Shown: positions 8,410-15,316, numbered from the stretch's first letter. The stretch: DNA of 64,000 nt from JACTMZ01 sp044359955 (GCA_044359955.1 JBIKLF010000012.1:3124-67123); one strand, 5' to 3'. Notes: generated by a model from the letters alone, not told the origin. Numbers and translations: made by a program.

Positions 8410-8603
8410 GGTGGGATTGGTCGCCTCCGGCGACCTGTCTTCGGCTCGAACTGCGTTCTTCATCCCACCGGAATGTTTCAACCCGGCTTCGCCGAATGGC
8501 GGAGGGGGTGGGATTGGTCGCCTGCGGCGACCCGTCTTCGGCTCGAACTGCGTTCTTCATCCCACGGGAAGGTTTCAAGTCGGCTTCGCCGAATGGCGGA
8601 GGG
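8410..8603. repeat. 97-bp tandem repeat carrying the tRNA-Ser 3' end
   Basis: Two 97-bp units (8410-8506 and 8507-8603) run into the tRNA-Ser gene. Units share GGTGGGATTGGTCGCCT, GTCTTCGGCTCGAACTGCG and GGCTTCGCCGAATGGCGGAG. The junction at about 8500-8515 (GGCGGAGGGGGTGGGATT) is identical to the last ~17 bases of the tRNA gene including its encoded CCA. Each unit therefore ends in a copy of the tRNA 3' end. Confidence 0.85.
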
Positions 8604-8681
8604 GGTGGGATTCGAACCCACGGACCCTTGCGGGTCTCCGGTTTTCAAGACCGGTGCAATAAACCGCTCTACCACCCCTCC
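8594..8681 (-). tRNA. tRNA-Ser(UGA)
   Basis: On the minus strand the acceptor GGAGGGG (8681-8675) pairs with CCCCTCC (8604-8598). The discriminator is G and an encoded CCA follows (8596-8594). The anticodon loop CTTGAAA gives UGA, and a long variable arm (GAGACCCGCAAGGGTCC) is typical of class II serine tRNA. The T-arm GTGGGTTCGAATCCCAC is canonical. Its 3' end is duplicated twice downstream (8410-8603). Confidence 0.95.
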
Positions 8682-8794
8682 TGACCGCGGCAAATTAGCC
8701 AACTTGCCCAGTGCTGGCAAGCGGCTCTGCCATGACCCGCCGGTGGGGTTTGCTGTGGATGCGTGGCGAACCGCCTGATTTTCGCCGATCCGGC

Positions 8795-9238
8795 CTAATC
8801 CCGAATGAGATCGCCCGAGGCATCGACCAGCCACCGTCCGTCTTCGCGGACCAAGTCGACATTCACCTCCATGGGAAACTGCGGATCCTCCCCGATCAAC
8901 ACCACCCGCGCGCGATCTCCATCGACCTTGCTGCTCTTCACACGAAAACGATCGGGGGAATCCTGCCCGCCAATCACCGCATCCGCGCCATAGCCATATT
9001 CAGGATCCTGTTTGAGCGCATCGCGATACAGCTTGGTCAGTGCCTCTTGGTAGCGCTCGGTCACCAGCTCACTGGCCTGCACGCGCGCGATGGTCTCTTC
9101 ATACCCTGGCACTGCGGCAACGTGCCCGTTGATGAATCTCAGCGCGACCGGCCCAGGATCCGCGGGGCGGGGTGAAAGGGCGGGCAAATCGGACGTTGCC
9201 ACCAGAAGTAGGATGAGCAGCGGGTGGAAGCGAATCAT
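8795..9238 (-). CDS. exported protein, DUF3828-like
   Basis: 147 residues from the ATG at 9238 (an ATG at 9247 is also possible). Residues 5-20 form a hydrophobic signal segment (HPLLILLLVATSDLPAL) without a clear lipobox. The mature part has an alpha region (ARVQASELVTERYQEALTKL) and a beta region ending NVDLVREDGRWLVDASGDL, the pattern of small periplasmic DUF3828/NTF2-like proteins. The family name is tentative. Function unknown. Confidence 0.6.
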   Translation of the reverse strand: MIRFHPLLILLLVATSDLPALSPRPADPGPVALRFINGHVAAVPGYEETIARVQASELVTERYQEALTKLYRDALKQDPEYGYGADAVIGGQDSPDRFRVKSSKVDGDRARVVLIGEDPQFPMEVNVDLVREDGRWLVDASGDLIRD

Positions 9239-9335
9239 GGGCGGCATTGGTAGCCGGAGGCCGGAGACGGTAAAGGACAAAAGAAAACGCCGCCCCTTGC
9301 GGAGCGGCGCTTTCGTGAATGATTGGTTGAGCAGA

Positions 9336-9710
9336 TTACTCCACGGCTTTTTGCAGGTCCTGTCCGACGGTTTCGACGGCTTCGCCCGTGGCCTTGGCGG
9401 CATCCTTCGTTCCATCCCACATGCCTTCGGTCACGTCCTTCACGCCCGCGGCGGTGTCCTGCACGGCGCCATAGGTTCCCTCGGCCAGCGACTGGGCACC
9501 TTCGCCCACGGCTGTGGCGGTCGCACCGACAGCCTCGCCGGTCGCCTTGGTGGCATCCCACGCACCCTCGGCTACCGCCTGCGCGCCTTCGCCCACAGCT
9601 TGAGCAGCTTCGCCGGTTTTCTCGACGCCCTCTTGGACGTCTTGCTTGGTTTGATCACAAGCGGCCAGACCGATCGCGGTCGCCGCCACAACAAGGAAGT
9701 ATGGTTTCAT
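9336..9710 (-). CDS. LEA-like repetitive lipoprotein
   Basis: 124 residues from the ATG at 9710, preceded by a GGGG Shine-Dalgarno. The signal peptide MKPYFLVVAATAIGLAAC ends in the lipobox LAAC. The mature protein is an Ala/Gly/Glu-rich series of imperfect 11-to-14-residue units (GEAAQAVGEGAQAVAEGAWD, GEAVGATATAVGEGAQ, GEAVETVGQDLQKAV). This matches the composition of late-embryogenesis-abundant or apolipophorin-like amphipathic helices. Likely an envelope stress or desiccation protein (inference). Confidence 0.7.
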   Translation of the reverse strand: MKPYFLVVAATAIGLAACDQTKQDVQEGVEKTGEAAQAVGEGAQAVAEGAWDATKATGEAVGATATAVGEGAQSLAEGTYGAVQDTAAGVKDVTEGMWDGTKDAAKATGEAVETVGQDLQKAVE

Positions 9711-9860
9711 AGCAACCCCAAGCCTGAAGAGCCCCGGCGCTGGGCGCAAACACATTTTTTGATTAATCCGAGAGACAACTGCTAAATACGCTGCTCATTG
9801 GTCTGCAATCTTGACACACCTCGGCTCCGCTGGTTGTTTTACCCAGTCATCGCGGCCAAA

Positions 9861-9932
9861 TCCTGAGTAGCTCAGTGGTAGAGCGGTCGGCTGTTAACCG
9901 ATTGGTCGTAGGTTCAAATCCTACCTCAGGAG
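9861..9932 (+). tRNA. tRNA-Asn(GUU)
   Basis: Acceptor TCCTGAG pairs with CTCAGGA (9925-9931), discriminator G at 9932. The D-arm contains AGTGGTAGA, the anticodon loop CTGTTAA gives GUU, and the T-arm is TAGGTTCAAATCCTA. The bases after the discriminator are CCG, so CCA is not encoded and must be added enzymatically (a CCA-adding enzyme is at 47901). Its 3' half is duplicated 147 bp downstream. Confidence 0.95.
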
Positions 9933-9997
9933 CCGCTTTACCTCCATGTTTCGGGTCTACATTTTGCAGAATCCCACGGGCAAATTTTACGTCGGCC
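9894..9997 (+). repeat. 147-bp-spaced direct duplication, unit 1 (tRNA-Asn 3' half plus GIY-YIG start)
   Basis: Bases 9894-9997 and 10041-10144 align without gaps at a spacing of 147. They share TTAACCGATTGGTCGTAGG, TTCAAATCC, CTCAGGAGCCGCTTT, CCTCCATGTTTCGGGTCTA and GGCAAATTTTACG. About seven substitutions are seen by eye. Confidence 0.88.
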
Positions 9998-10044
9998 AGA
10001 CGGACAATTGCCGGCGTGGTAGAGTCCCGGCTCGCCGGGATTAA
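9946..10044 (+). pseudogene. truncated GIY-YIG nuclease gene, copy 1
   Basis: An ATG 14 bases after the tRNA-Asn opens a 32-codon frame: MFRVYILQNPTGKFYVGQTD, then NCRRG. This is the beta-strand and Y-x(n)-YVG core of a GIY-YIG endonuclease N-terminus. It then runs into the degenerate tRNA copy and stops at TAA (10042). Complete family members are about 85-100 residues, so two thirds are missing, including the catalytic Arg region and Glu. Confidence 0.6.
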
Positions 10045-10079
10045 CCGATTGGTCGTAGGTTCAAATCCTTCCTCAGGAG
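10012..10079 (+). pseudogene. degenerate tRNA-Asn copy
   Basis: GTGGTAGAG (D-arm remnant) is followed by a new hairpin TCCCGGCTCGCCGGGA in place of the anticodon stem. The intact 3' half follows (TTAACCGATTGGTCGTAGG, T-arm with one change CTT for CTA, then CTCAGGAG). The 5' acceptor strand is absent, so no functional tRNA is expected. Confidence 0.75.
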
Positions 10080-10144
10080 CCGCTTTCCCTCCATGTTTCG
10101 GGTCTATGTTTTGCTGAATCCCTCGGGCAAATTTTACGGCGGCC
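10041..10144 (+). repeat. 147-bp-spaced direct duplication, unit 2
   Basis: Second copy of 9894-9997. It ends 5 bases before the terminus of the minus-strand nucleotidyltransferase gene. Confidence 0.88.
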
Positions 10145-10152
10145 TAATCTAG
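10093..10152 (+). pseudogene. truncated GIY-YIG nuclease gene, copy 2
   Basis: The same N-terminus as copy 1 (MFRVYVLLNPSGKFYGGLI) with a stop after 19 codons. Substitutions relative to copy 1 are partly synonymous or conservative (I/V, T/S), suggesting the ancestral copies once evolved as coding sequence. Confidence 0.55.
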
Positions 10153-10697
10153 CGGTCGCGAGACTCCGCCAACAGCAGCACCCGCTCCCAGACAGCATAA
10201 AGCTTCACGATGTCCTTCTCCCGCAACGGCGTCGCGTCGAGCCGCGCCCTCACGACTGGCGCGTCGAGCAGTCCTTCTTTCAGGAGATGAACTAACACCT
10301 CCACATCCTTCCGACGCCCGGCATGCAACTTCGCCACCGCCAGATCCGCCATCTCGAGAAAGAAAACCCCATCAAACCCGGGCATCGGCTCCAAACGTTC
10401 CTCCCACCCCGGCGGAAATAACTCCGTGATATCCGGGCGCAGAATGTCGGCGTGAAAACCTGCGACTCGCGAAAACGTGCTGCGCGCCCCCACGGCATCG
10501 ATTAATGCCACCGCCAAGTCATCGGCGATTCCATAAATGACAAAATCCGCATCCAAAGAGGGCGACAAAACCTGGCCCGGTTCACCAAGATGCGGATACT
10601 TCGGCAGAAGACTGGACGAACCGAAAATGACGATTCGATGCCCCGGCGCAAAACTGCGGGCGATCTCCAGCAGTCGCCTCAGCTCACTGGCATGCAT
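10149..10697 (-). CDS. DUF6036-like nucleotidyltransferase, possible toxin
   Basis: 182 residues. The N-terminal part has HRIVIFGSSSLLPKYP (GS motif of the Pol-beta nucleotidyltransferase fold) near residue 22 and SLDADFVIYG near residue 48, which could supply metal-binding Asp. The C-terminal half is helical (DLAVAKLHAGRRKDVEVLVHLL). Such minimal nucleotidyltransferases often form two-gene toxin-antitoxin or phage-defence cassettes (family knowledge). It overlaps the upstream gene by 19 bp, so it is translated second. Toxicity is inferred only. Confidence 0.65.
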   Translation of the reverse strand: MHASELRRLLEIARSFAPGHRIVIFGSSSLLPKYPHLGEPGQVLSPSLDADFVIYGIADDLAVALIDAVGARSTFSRVAGFHADILRPDITELFPPGWEERLEPMPGFDGVFFLEMADLAVAKLHAGRRKDVEVLVHLLKEGLLDAPVVRARLDATPLREKDIVKLYAVWERVLLLAESRDR

Positions 10698-11032
10698 TGA
10701 CTAAGTATTTCCCTGCGCTCCCCCGCCTCCAACACCCCCGCAAACGGCGACCACGACTTCCAATGCCGGGCCTCCTCGCTGTCATCGCGCAGCAAATCCA
10801 GCAAACGACGAAACGCCGCCCCGTCCTGCTGCGCCTCCAAAATCCAAGCCCGCCACTGCTCCAACCGCTGCACTGACACCGACGTGTGCTTCCCGGACGC
10901 AATCCAGCGCGCGATGTTGTCCAGTGGCACCGACAACAACTCCGGATGCTCTGCCAACTTATCCGCGGTTGCCACGTCCATCACGTGCCCCGCATCGTTG
11001 GCAAAATCATAAGGATTTGCGTTGCGCGCCAT
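10679..11032 (-). CDS. small partner of the nucleotidyltransferase (antitoxin-like)
   Basis: 117 residues from the ATG at 11032. Sequence: NPYDFANDAGHVMDVATADK at the start, SVQRLEQWRAWILEAQ in the middle, helical throughout and Trp-rich at the C-terminus. It ends inside the next gene (19-bp overlap), the usual arrangement for an antitoxin/regulator upstream of its toxin. No named family recognised. The longer in-frame extension upstream (to 11350) has no protein-like character. Confidence 0.55.
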   Translation of the reverse strand: MARNANPYDFANDAGHVMDVATADKLAEHPELLSVPLDNIARWIASGKHTSVSVQRLEQWRAWILEAQQDGAAFRRLLDLLRDDSEEARHWKSWSPFAGVLEAGERREILSQCMPVS

Positions 11033-11209
11033 GCCCGCACCCTTCCCACTGCCGCGCGCCTCGCGCAAGCCTTTTCCCGCGGAAGCATCTGCCGCCTCGC
11101 CACCGCGGCCCTGTGCCCGTGGAACGCAACAGGTCAGAGAACCGCGGATTGCGGGGGTCCCCTTAAACACACAGAGCATTCGCGCCAAAACCCGTTGCGC
11201 CTGCGCACC

Positions 11210-11314
11210 GTGACCAAGCCCGACCCCGATGTCTCCCTCCTGCTCGCCCACCTCGGCCTCCGCCTGCCCAAGGGCTCCAAACTTGTCCAAAAGGTGGTGG
11301 AGAAAAACACCTGA
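11210..11314 (+). CDS. possible 34-residue ORF or gene remnant
   Basis: From a GTG at 11210 the frame reads TKPDPDVSLLLAHLGLRLPK and ends KVVEKNT. The amphipathic pattern looks protein-like, but no upstream domain or ribosome-binding site is seen. It may be the tail of a lost gene. Low confidence. Confidence 0.25.
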   Translation: MTKPDPDVSLLLAHLGLRLPKGSKLVQKVVEKNT

Positions 11315-11349
11315 AAATCCACACAAGCCCCCGCGAATCAATAAAACCA

Positions 11350-11535
11350 ACGTCCTTTTGCTTTTCGACGATGGATCGAACGGTAGGGCTGGGCCTTTGC
11401 CTAGGGGCCATCTTCACTGCGTTCCGGTTGGACCGGCCGTGTCAAATCCCAGAGAATGTTCACGGTCGGCCCGGAGGTCCGACCCTACCCGCGGGGCCGA
11501 AGGACAAAGTCCCAAGGCCATGGGCCCTTGGTATT
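11350..11535. repeat. dispersed ~186-bp repeat, copy 2
   Basis: Matches 8171-8355. Its right edge (GGTAT, 11531-11535) supplies two bases of the TAA stop of the minus-strand lipoprotein gene, so it abuts or has trimmed that gene. Confidence 0.88.
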
Positions 11536-11926
11536 AGTCCCCGCCGCCGGCGCCGTTTTGCAAGGCTTTGCCGAAAGCTTCGCCGGCTTTGCGGAAGGCC
11601 TCGCCCACATTTGCCGCAGCCTCCTTGGCCTTGAGCAGACTGGCGGTCATGCGGGCGGCGGCATACTGCGCCTGAAGAGTGTCGCGCTGTTGGCTCAGGC
11701 CGTCGGCCGCCGCAATGTCGCCGGCCGCCCGCGCGTCGGCGATTTGGCCGTCCAGGCGGGCAAAACCTTCATCGATTTTTGCCGCGGCGGCGTCCGTCGG
11801 GGACGTGGCGTAGGCCGAGACCTCTTTCTGCAGGGTCTGCAGCGTGTCCTGCGGTTTATCGCAGCCGGGCGCGGAAAAAAGAATGACGGCCCATAAGGCG
11901 GCGGCCATGGCGGGTTGCATTCTCAT
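11534..11926 (-). CDS. lipoprotein with coiled-coil character
   Basis: 130 residues from the ATG at 11926. The signal sequence MRMQPAMAAALWAVILFSAP ends in the lipobox-like APGC. The mature part is Ala/Gln/Asp-rich and helical (LQTLQKEVSAYATSPTDAAA, ARAAGDIAAADGLSQQRDTL), ending in a Gly-rich tail GAGGGD. The start overlaps the pgi stop in an ATGA tetranucleotide, so it is translationally coupled to pgi. The stop coincides with the edge of the dispersed repeat, so the C-terminus may be truncated. Confidence 0.65.
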   Translation of the reverse strand: MRMQPAMAAALWAVILFSAPGCDKPQDTLQTLQKEVSAYATSPTDAAAAKIDEGFARLDGQIADARAAGDIAAADGLSQQRDTLQAQYAAARMTASLLKAKEAAANVGEAFRKAGEAFGKALQNGAGGGD

Positions 11927-13554
11927 GAATTCATCCGCCGGTAGCGCGCGATGAGCGCATTTGTCGAGCTGTCGTGCTGGAGGTCGGGAGCATCCTTGCT
12001 TTCCAACTCGGGAATAATGCGCTGGGCGAGCACTTTGCCCAGCTCGACGCCCCATTGGTCGAAGGAATTGATGTTCCAAATAACCCCCTGCGTGAAGACG
12101 CTGTGCTCGTAGAGGGCGACCAGCTTGCCGAGCGTCTGCGGGTCAATCACTTCGGCCAGGATGGTGTTCGATGGACGGTTCCCTTCGAAAACCCGGTGCG
12201 GCACGAGTTCGGCGCGGGTCCCTTCGGCCTCGACCTGCTCCGCCGTCTTGCCGAACGCCAGGGCCTCCGCCTGGGCGAACATGTTGGCCAGGAGAATATC
12301 ATGGTGGCGGCCGATCGGGTTGAGCGTCTTGGCGAAACCGATGAAGTCGCACGGGATCAAGTGCGTGCCCTGATGGATGAGCTGGTAGAAAGAATGCTGA
12401 CCGTTCGTCCCCGGTTCACCCCAGTAAATCGCACCGGTGTTGTAGTCGACGTGACGTCCGTCGAGCGTGACACTCTTGCCATTGCTTTCCATGGTCAGTT
12501 GCTGGAGGTAGGCGGGAAAGCGCTTCAAATACTGTTCGTAGGGCAAGACTGCGGCGGTCTGCGCATCGAAGAAATCGCCATACCAGACGGCGAGAAGACC
12601 CATGAGCACCGGCAGGTTTTCCCCCAACGGCGCGGTGCGGAAGTGTTCGTCCATCTCGTGAAAACCGGCGAGCAGGGCGCGGAAATTATCCGGACCGATG
12701 GCCACCATGGTGGAAAGACCGATCGCCGAATCCATCGAGTAGCGGCCTCCCACCCAGTCCCAAAAACCGAACATGTTGGCCGTATCGATGCCAAACGCGC
12801 GGACTTTTTCCGCATTGGTCGACACCGCGACGAAATGCTTGGCCACGCAACTCTCGTCGCCGCCCAAGCCGCGCAGCACCCAATCGCGCGCGGTCTGCGC
12901 ATTGGTCATGGTCTCGAGGGTCGTGAAGGTTTTGGAGGAAATGACAAACAGCGTCTCGGCCGGATCAAGGCCGCACACCGCCTCGGCAAAGTCGTCGCTG
13001 TCCACGTTCGACACGAATAGGCAATGCAGGGCGCGGTCGCTGTAAAATTTCAGCGCTTCATAAGCCATGACCGGCCCGAGGTCGGACCCGCCAATCCCGA
13101 TATTGATCACGTTGCGGATTTTCCGGCCGGTATGCCCGAGCCAAGCGCCGGAGCGCACGCGGTCGGCGAAAGCACCCATCTTGTCCAGCACCTCATGCAC
13201 GGCCGGAACAACATCCTCGCCATCGACCATGATTTTTTCGCCGCGCGGCGCCCGCAGCGCGGTGTGCAGCACTGCGCGGTCCTCCGTGGTGTTGATCTTG
13301 TCCCCGCGGAACATCGCCTCAATCCGTCCCCGCAAGCCGCGCTCCGCAGCCAGGGCCAAGAGCAATTCGAGCGTGCGGTCGGTCACCCGATTTTTGGAAT
13401 AATCGAGGTAAAGACCGCAGGCCTCGATCGTGAGCTTTTCCCCGCGCTTGGGGTCGGCGGCAAAGAGTTCGCGCAAATGTAGGCCGGCGACTTCGGCATG
13501 GTGGGCCTGCAGTTCTTTCCAGACAGGCGAGTTGGTCAGGGCTTGGGTACTCAT
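11923..13554 (-). CDS. pgi: glucose-6-phosphate isomerase
   Basis: Interconverts glucose-6-P and fructose-6-P (glycolysis/gluconeogenesis). 543 residues from the ATG at 13554, the length of the long bacterial/eukaryotic form. Signatures are GIGGSDLGPVMAYEAL, the SSKTFTTLETMTNA phosphate-binding loop, FWDWVGGRYSMDSAIG, and GEPGTNGQHSFYQLIHQGT with the catalytic Glu and His. The frame stays open to 14823 upstream, but that part is antisense to two genes and is not homologous. Confidence 0.97.
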   Translation of the reverse strand: MSTQALTNSPVWKELQAHHAEVAGLHLRELFAADPKRGEKLTIEACGLYLDYSKNRVTDRTLELLLALAAERGLRGRIEAMFRGDKINTTEDRAVLHTALRAPRGEKIMVDGEDVVPAVHEVLDKMGAFADRVRSGAWLGHTGRKIRNVINIGIGGSDLGPVMAYEALKFYSDRALHCLFVSNVDSDDFAEAVCGLDPAETLFVISSKTFTTLETMTNAQTARDWVLRGLGGDESCVAKHFVAVSTNAEKVRAFGIDTANMFGFWDWVGGRYSMDSAIGLSTMVAIGPDNFRALLAGFHEMDEHFRTAPLGENLPVLMGLLAVWYGDFFDAQTAAVLPYEQYLKRFPAYLQQLTMESNGKSVTLDGRHVDYNTGAIYWGEPGTNGQHSFYQLIHQGTHLIPCDFIGFAKTLNPIGRHHDILLANMFAQAEALAFGKTAEQVEAEGTRAELVPHRVFEGNRPSNTILAEVIDPQTLGKLVALYEHSVFTQGVIWNINSFDQWGVELGKVLAQRIIPELESKDAPDLQHDSSTNALIARYRRMNS

Positions 13555-13653
13555 GGACAACCGCCAAGGAACCAGAAGTTGAGCGGTAGGTGAAACCCGA
13601 AATTGGGTCGGTTTGGTCTTGCGCACGACGGCAAAGCAGCCAGATTGGATTTG

Positions 13654-14031
13654 ATGAAAATACTCCTGCCCCTTGCCCTCGCCGCCGCGCTTCTCGCCGG
13701 TTGCGCCGCCATCGAACGCGCCGATCACAACGCCACCGAGCAATTGCTGACCGCCGCCGGTTTCAAAGTCCTCCCGGCCAACACCCCGGACCGCCAAGCC
13801 AAGATGGCTGAACTCAAGCCCTACACCATCGCCCGGCAAATCCGCGGCAACAACGTCTACTACATCTATCCGGACGATCAGAACAACTTCGTTCTGGTCG
13901 GAGACCAAGCCGCCTACACCAAATACCAAAGTCTCTTGGTCCAACAGCAGATCTCCAATCAAAACCTCATGGCCGCCCAGATGGAAACCATGCCTGGCAT
14001 GTGGGGCGGTTGGGGCTATTACGGCTACTAA
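13654..14031 (+). CDS. lipoprotein of unknown function
   Basis: 125 residues from the ATG at 13654. Signal peptide MKILLPLALAAALLAGC with lipobox LAGC. The mature domain (TEQLLTAAGFKVLPANTPDR, then YYIYPDDQNNFVLVGDQAAY) resembles small proteobacterial lipoproteins of the type LLxAAGFxxxPANTPxR. The tail is Met/Gly/Tyr-rich (WGGWGYYGY). Monocistronic, divergent from pgi and closed by its own terminator. Confidence 0.75.
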   Translation: MKILLPLALAAALLAGCAAIERADHNATEQLLTAAGFKVLPANTPDRQAKMAELKPYTIARQIRGNNVYYIYPDDQNNFVLVGDQAAYTKYQSLLVQQQISNQNLMAAQMETMPGMWGGWGYYGY

Positions 14032-14054
14032 AACCGAACCGTCTTCATTTACCG

Positions 14055-14090
14055 CGGGCCCGCTTGCCACAAGCGGGCCCGTCTTTTTTC
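14055..14090 (+). terminator. intrinsic terminator after the lipoprotein gene
   Basis: 12-bp stem CGGGCCCGCTTG / CAAGCGGGCCCG with loop CCA, then TCTTTTTT. Confidence 0.93.
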
Positions 14091-14130
14091 CCTGCCCCCG
14101 CGGCGCCGCCCCGGCCAATCTTGCCATCCG

Positions 14131-14859
14131 ATGAACAACGCTCTTCCGCACGACTTCGACCGCCGCGCCGCGGTCTACGAAGAACATGCGCCCGTGCAAC
14201 GCGAGGCGGCGGCTTGGCTGGCGGAATGGCTGCCGGAAAAAATCGAGGGACCAGCCCTTGAAGTCGGCGCCGGCACCGGGCTCTTCACCCGCCACCTGAC
14301 CGGACGCACCGACCAGCTTTGGGCCACCGATATTTCCCCGCGCATGGTCCGAAGCGGCCATGACACCCTGCCGGACGCCCAATGGTCTGTCGCCGATGCC
14401 ATCCATCCGCCCACGAGCCACGTCTATCGGTGGATTTTCAGCTGCAGCCTCATTCAATGGCTCCCCGATCCCGCCGCTGCGTTCCGCATCTGGCATCACG
14501 CGGCCGCACCCGGAGCGCGCTTCCTTTGCGGATGGTTCGTCCGCGGCACGCTGGCCGAATTTTTCGACGTCTGCCCGGAGGCCGCACCCTTTGCCTGGCG
14601 CGACGCCGGGGAGTGGCGCGACATGCTGCAAGGGGCCGGCTGGGCCACCAAACGCAGCGAGTGCCGCACCTACACCAAGCAACATCCTCAGGCCGCCGCC
14701 ATGCTCCGCGCCATTCATAATGCCGGCGCCGTCATCCCGCACCGCCTCGGCACCGGACGCCTCCGGCAAGCATTGCGTCAATACGATCGCGAAAACCGCG
14801 GGGAAAACGGCGTGACGGCCCATTTCGAGTTTCTCCGCTTGGAGGCCATCCGATCATGA
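14131..14859 (+). CDS. bioC: malonyl-ACP O-methyltransferase-like protein
   Basis: SAM-dependent methyltransferase, 242 residues. The opening FDRRAAVYEEHAPVQREAAA is the BioC signature (FxxxAxxYxxxAxxQ). Motif I is LEVGAGTGLFTRHL, followed by ATDISPRMV, and the motif IFSCSLIQWLPDP matches BioC. BioC methylates malonyl-ACP to prime pimelate synthesis for biotin. No other biotin genes are nearby, so this rests on sequence resemblance. The stop overlaps the start of the next gene (ATGA). Confidence 0.8.
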   Translation: MNNALPHDFDRRAAVYEEHAPVQREAAAWLAEWLPEKIEGPALEVGAGTGLFTRHLTGRTDQLWATDISPRMVRSGHDTLPDAQWSVADAIHPPTSHVYRWIFSCSLIQWLPDPAAAFRIWHHAAAPGARFLCGWFVRGTLAEFFDVCPEAAPFAWRDAGEWRDMLQGAGWATKRSECRTYTKQHPQAAAMLRAIHNAGAVIPHRLGTGRLRQALRQYDRENRGENGVTAHFEFLRLEAIRS

Positions 14860-15293
14860 ACTCCGAGGAACCGGCCCAACTCATCCTCGCCAATTACCGC
14901 CGTCTTTTCGGCCGGGACCTTGTCGAAGGGCAGGACGCCGTGAAAAATCTCTTCGAAGCCCCGCGCGCCGTGCTCTCGGCCCTTGGTCCGCCCGGCTCCG
15001 ATCTCCTTTTCAATTACGCCAACCGCACGGCCCTGACCCTTTTCGAATACCAGTGGGCTGAACTGATCGGTCAACCCTCGAGCACCAGCGCCGAGCCGAT
15101 GCATCGCGATGAGCGGCGGCGCTTGCTCGACGAAGTCAGCCGGCGCGGCTTCATCGAAAACTATTCCGGGATCCGCATCAGCAAAAACGGCCGCCGCTTC
15201 CGGATCAACCGCGCCACGGTCTTCAATCTGCTCGATCCGGACGGACAATCCGTCGGCCAAGCGGCGACTTTCGACGACTGGACCCCGGTTTAA
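14856..15293 (+). CDS. MEKHLA-domain (PAS-like) protein
   Basis: 145 residues. The central region (FNYANRTALTLFEYQWAELI, followed by GQPSSTSAEP and RRLLDEVSRRGFIENYSGIR) matches the MEKHLA domain, a PAS relative known from plant HD-ZIP III proteins and some bacteria. It is a single domain with no output module. Translationally coupled to the bioC-like gene by a 4-bp overlap. The pairing suggests sensing linked to methyl or biotin metabolism, which is inference only. Confidence 0.8.
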   Translation: MNSEEPAQLILANYRRLFGRDLVEGQDAVKNLFEAPRAVLSALGPPGSDLLFNYANRTALTLFEYQWAELIGQPSSTSAEPMHRDERRRLLDEVSRRGFIENYSGIRISKNGRRFRINRATVFNLLDPDGQSVGQAATFDDWTPV

Positions 15294-15316
15294 AACCGAC
15301 CAGGGCAAGGCGAGCC

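Larger units (their letters stand above)
7786..8593. other. 808-bp non-coding, repeat-rich region
   Basis: No gene is supported here. The region is packed with palindromes and repeats. A pair at about 7861-7930 contains TCGCGATGTCCCTATCGCGA and ATCGCGCCGGGACGGCGCGA. It is followed by a GTGGCA hairpin (8053-8110), the first 185-bp dispersed repeat (8171-8355), a GTAGCGGCG palindrome (8356-8390) and 97-bp tandem units reaching the tRNA-Ser 3' end. Confidence 0.75.

Noticed and set aside
8410..8603. CRISPR array
   Set aside because: Only two 97-bp units, with no short repeat/spacer alternation; the units carry a tRNA end. No CRISPR-like array or cas gene is seen anywhere in the window.
13555..14823. 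Long in-frame extension upstream of pgi (423 codons)
   Set aside because: Antisense to a lipoprotein gene, a terminator and bioC; no homology. The ATG at 13554 gives the canonical Pgi N-terminus.
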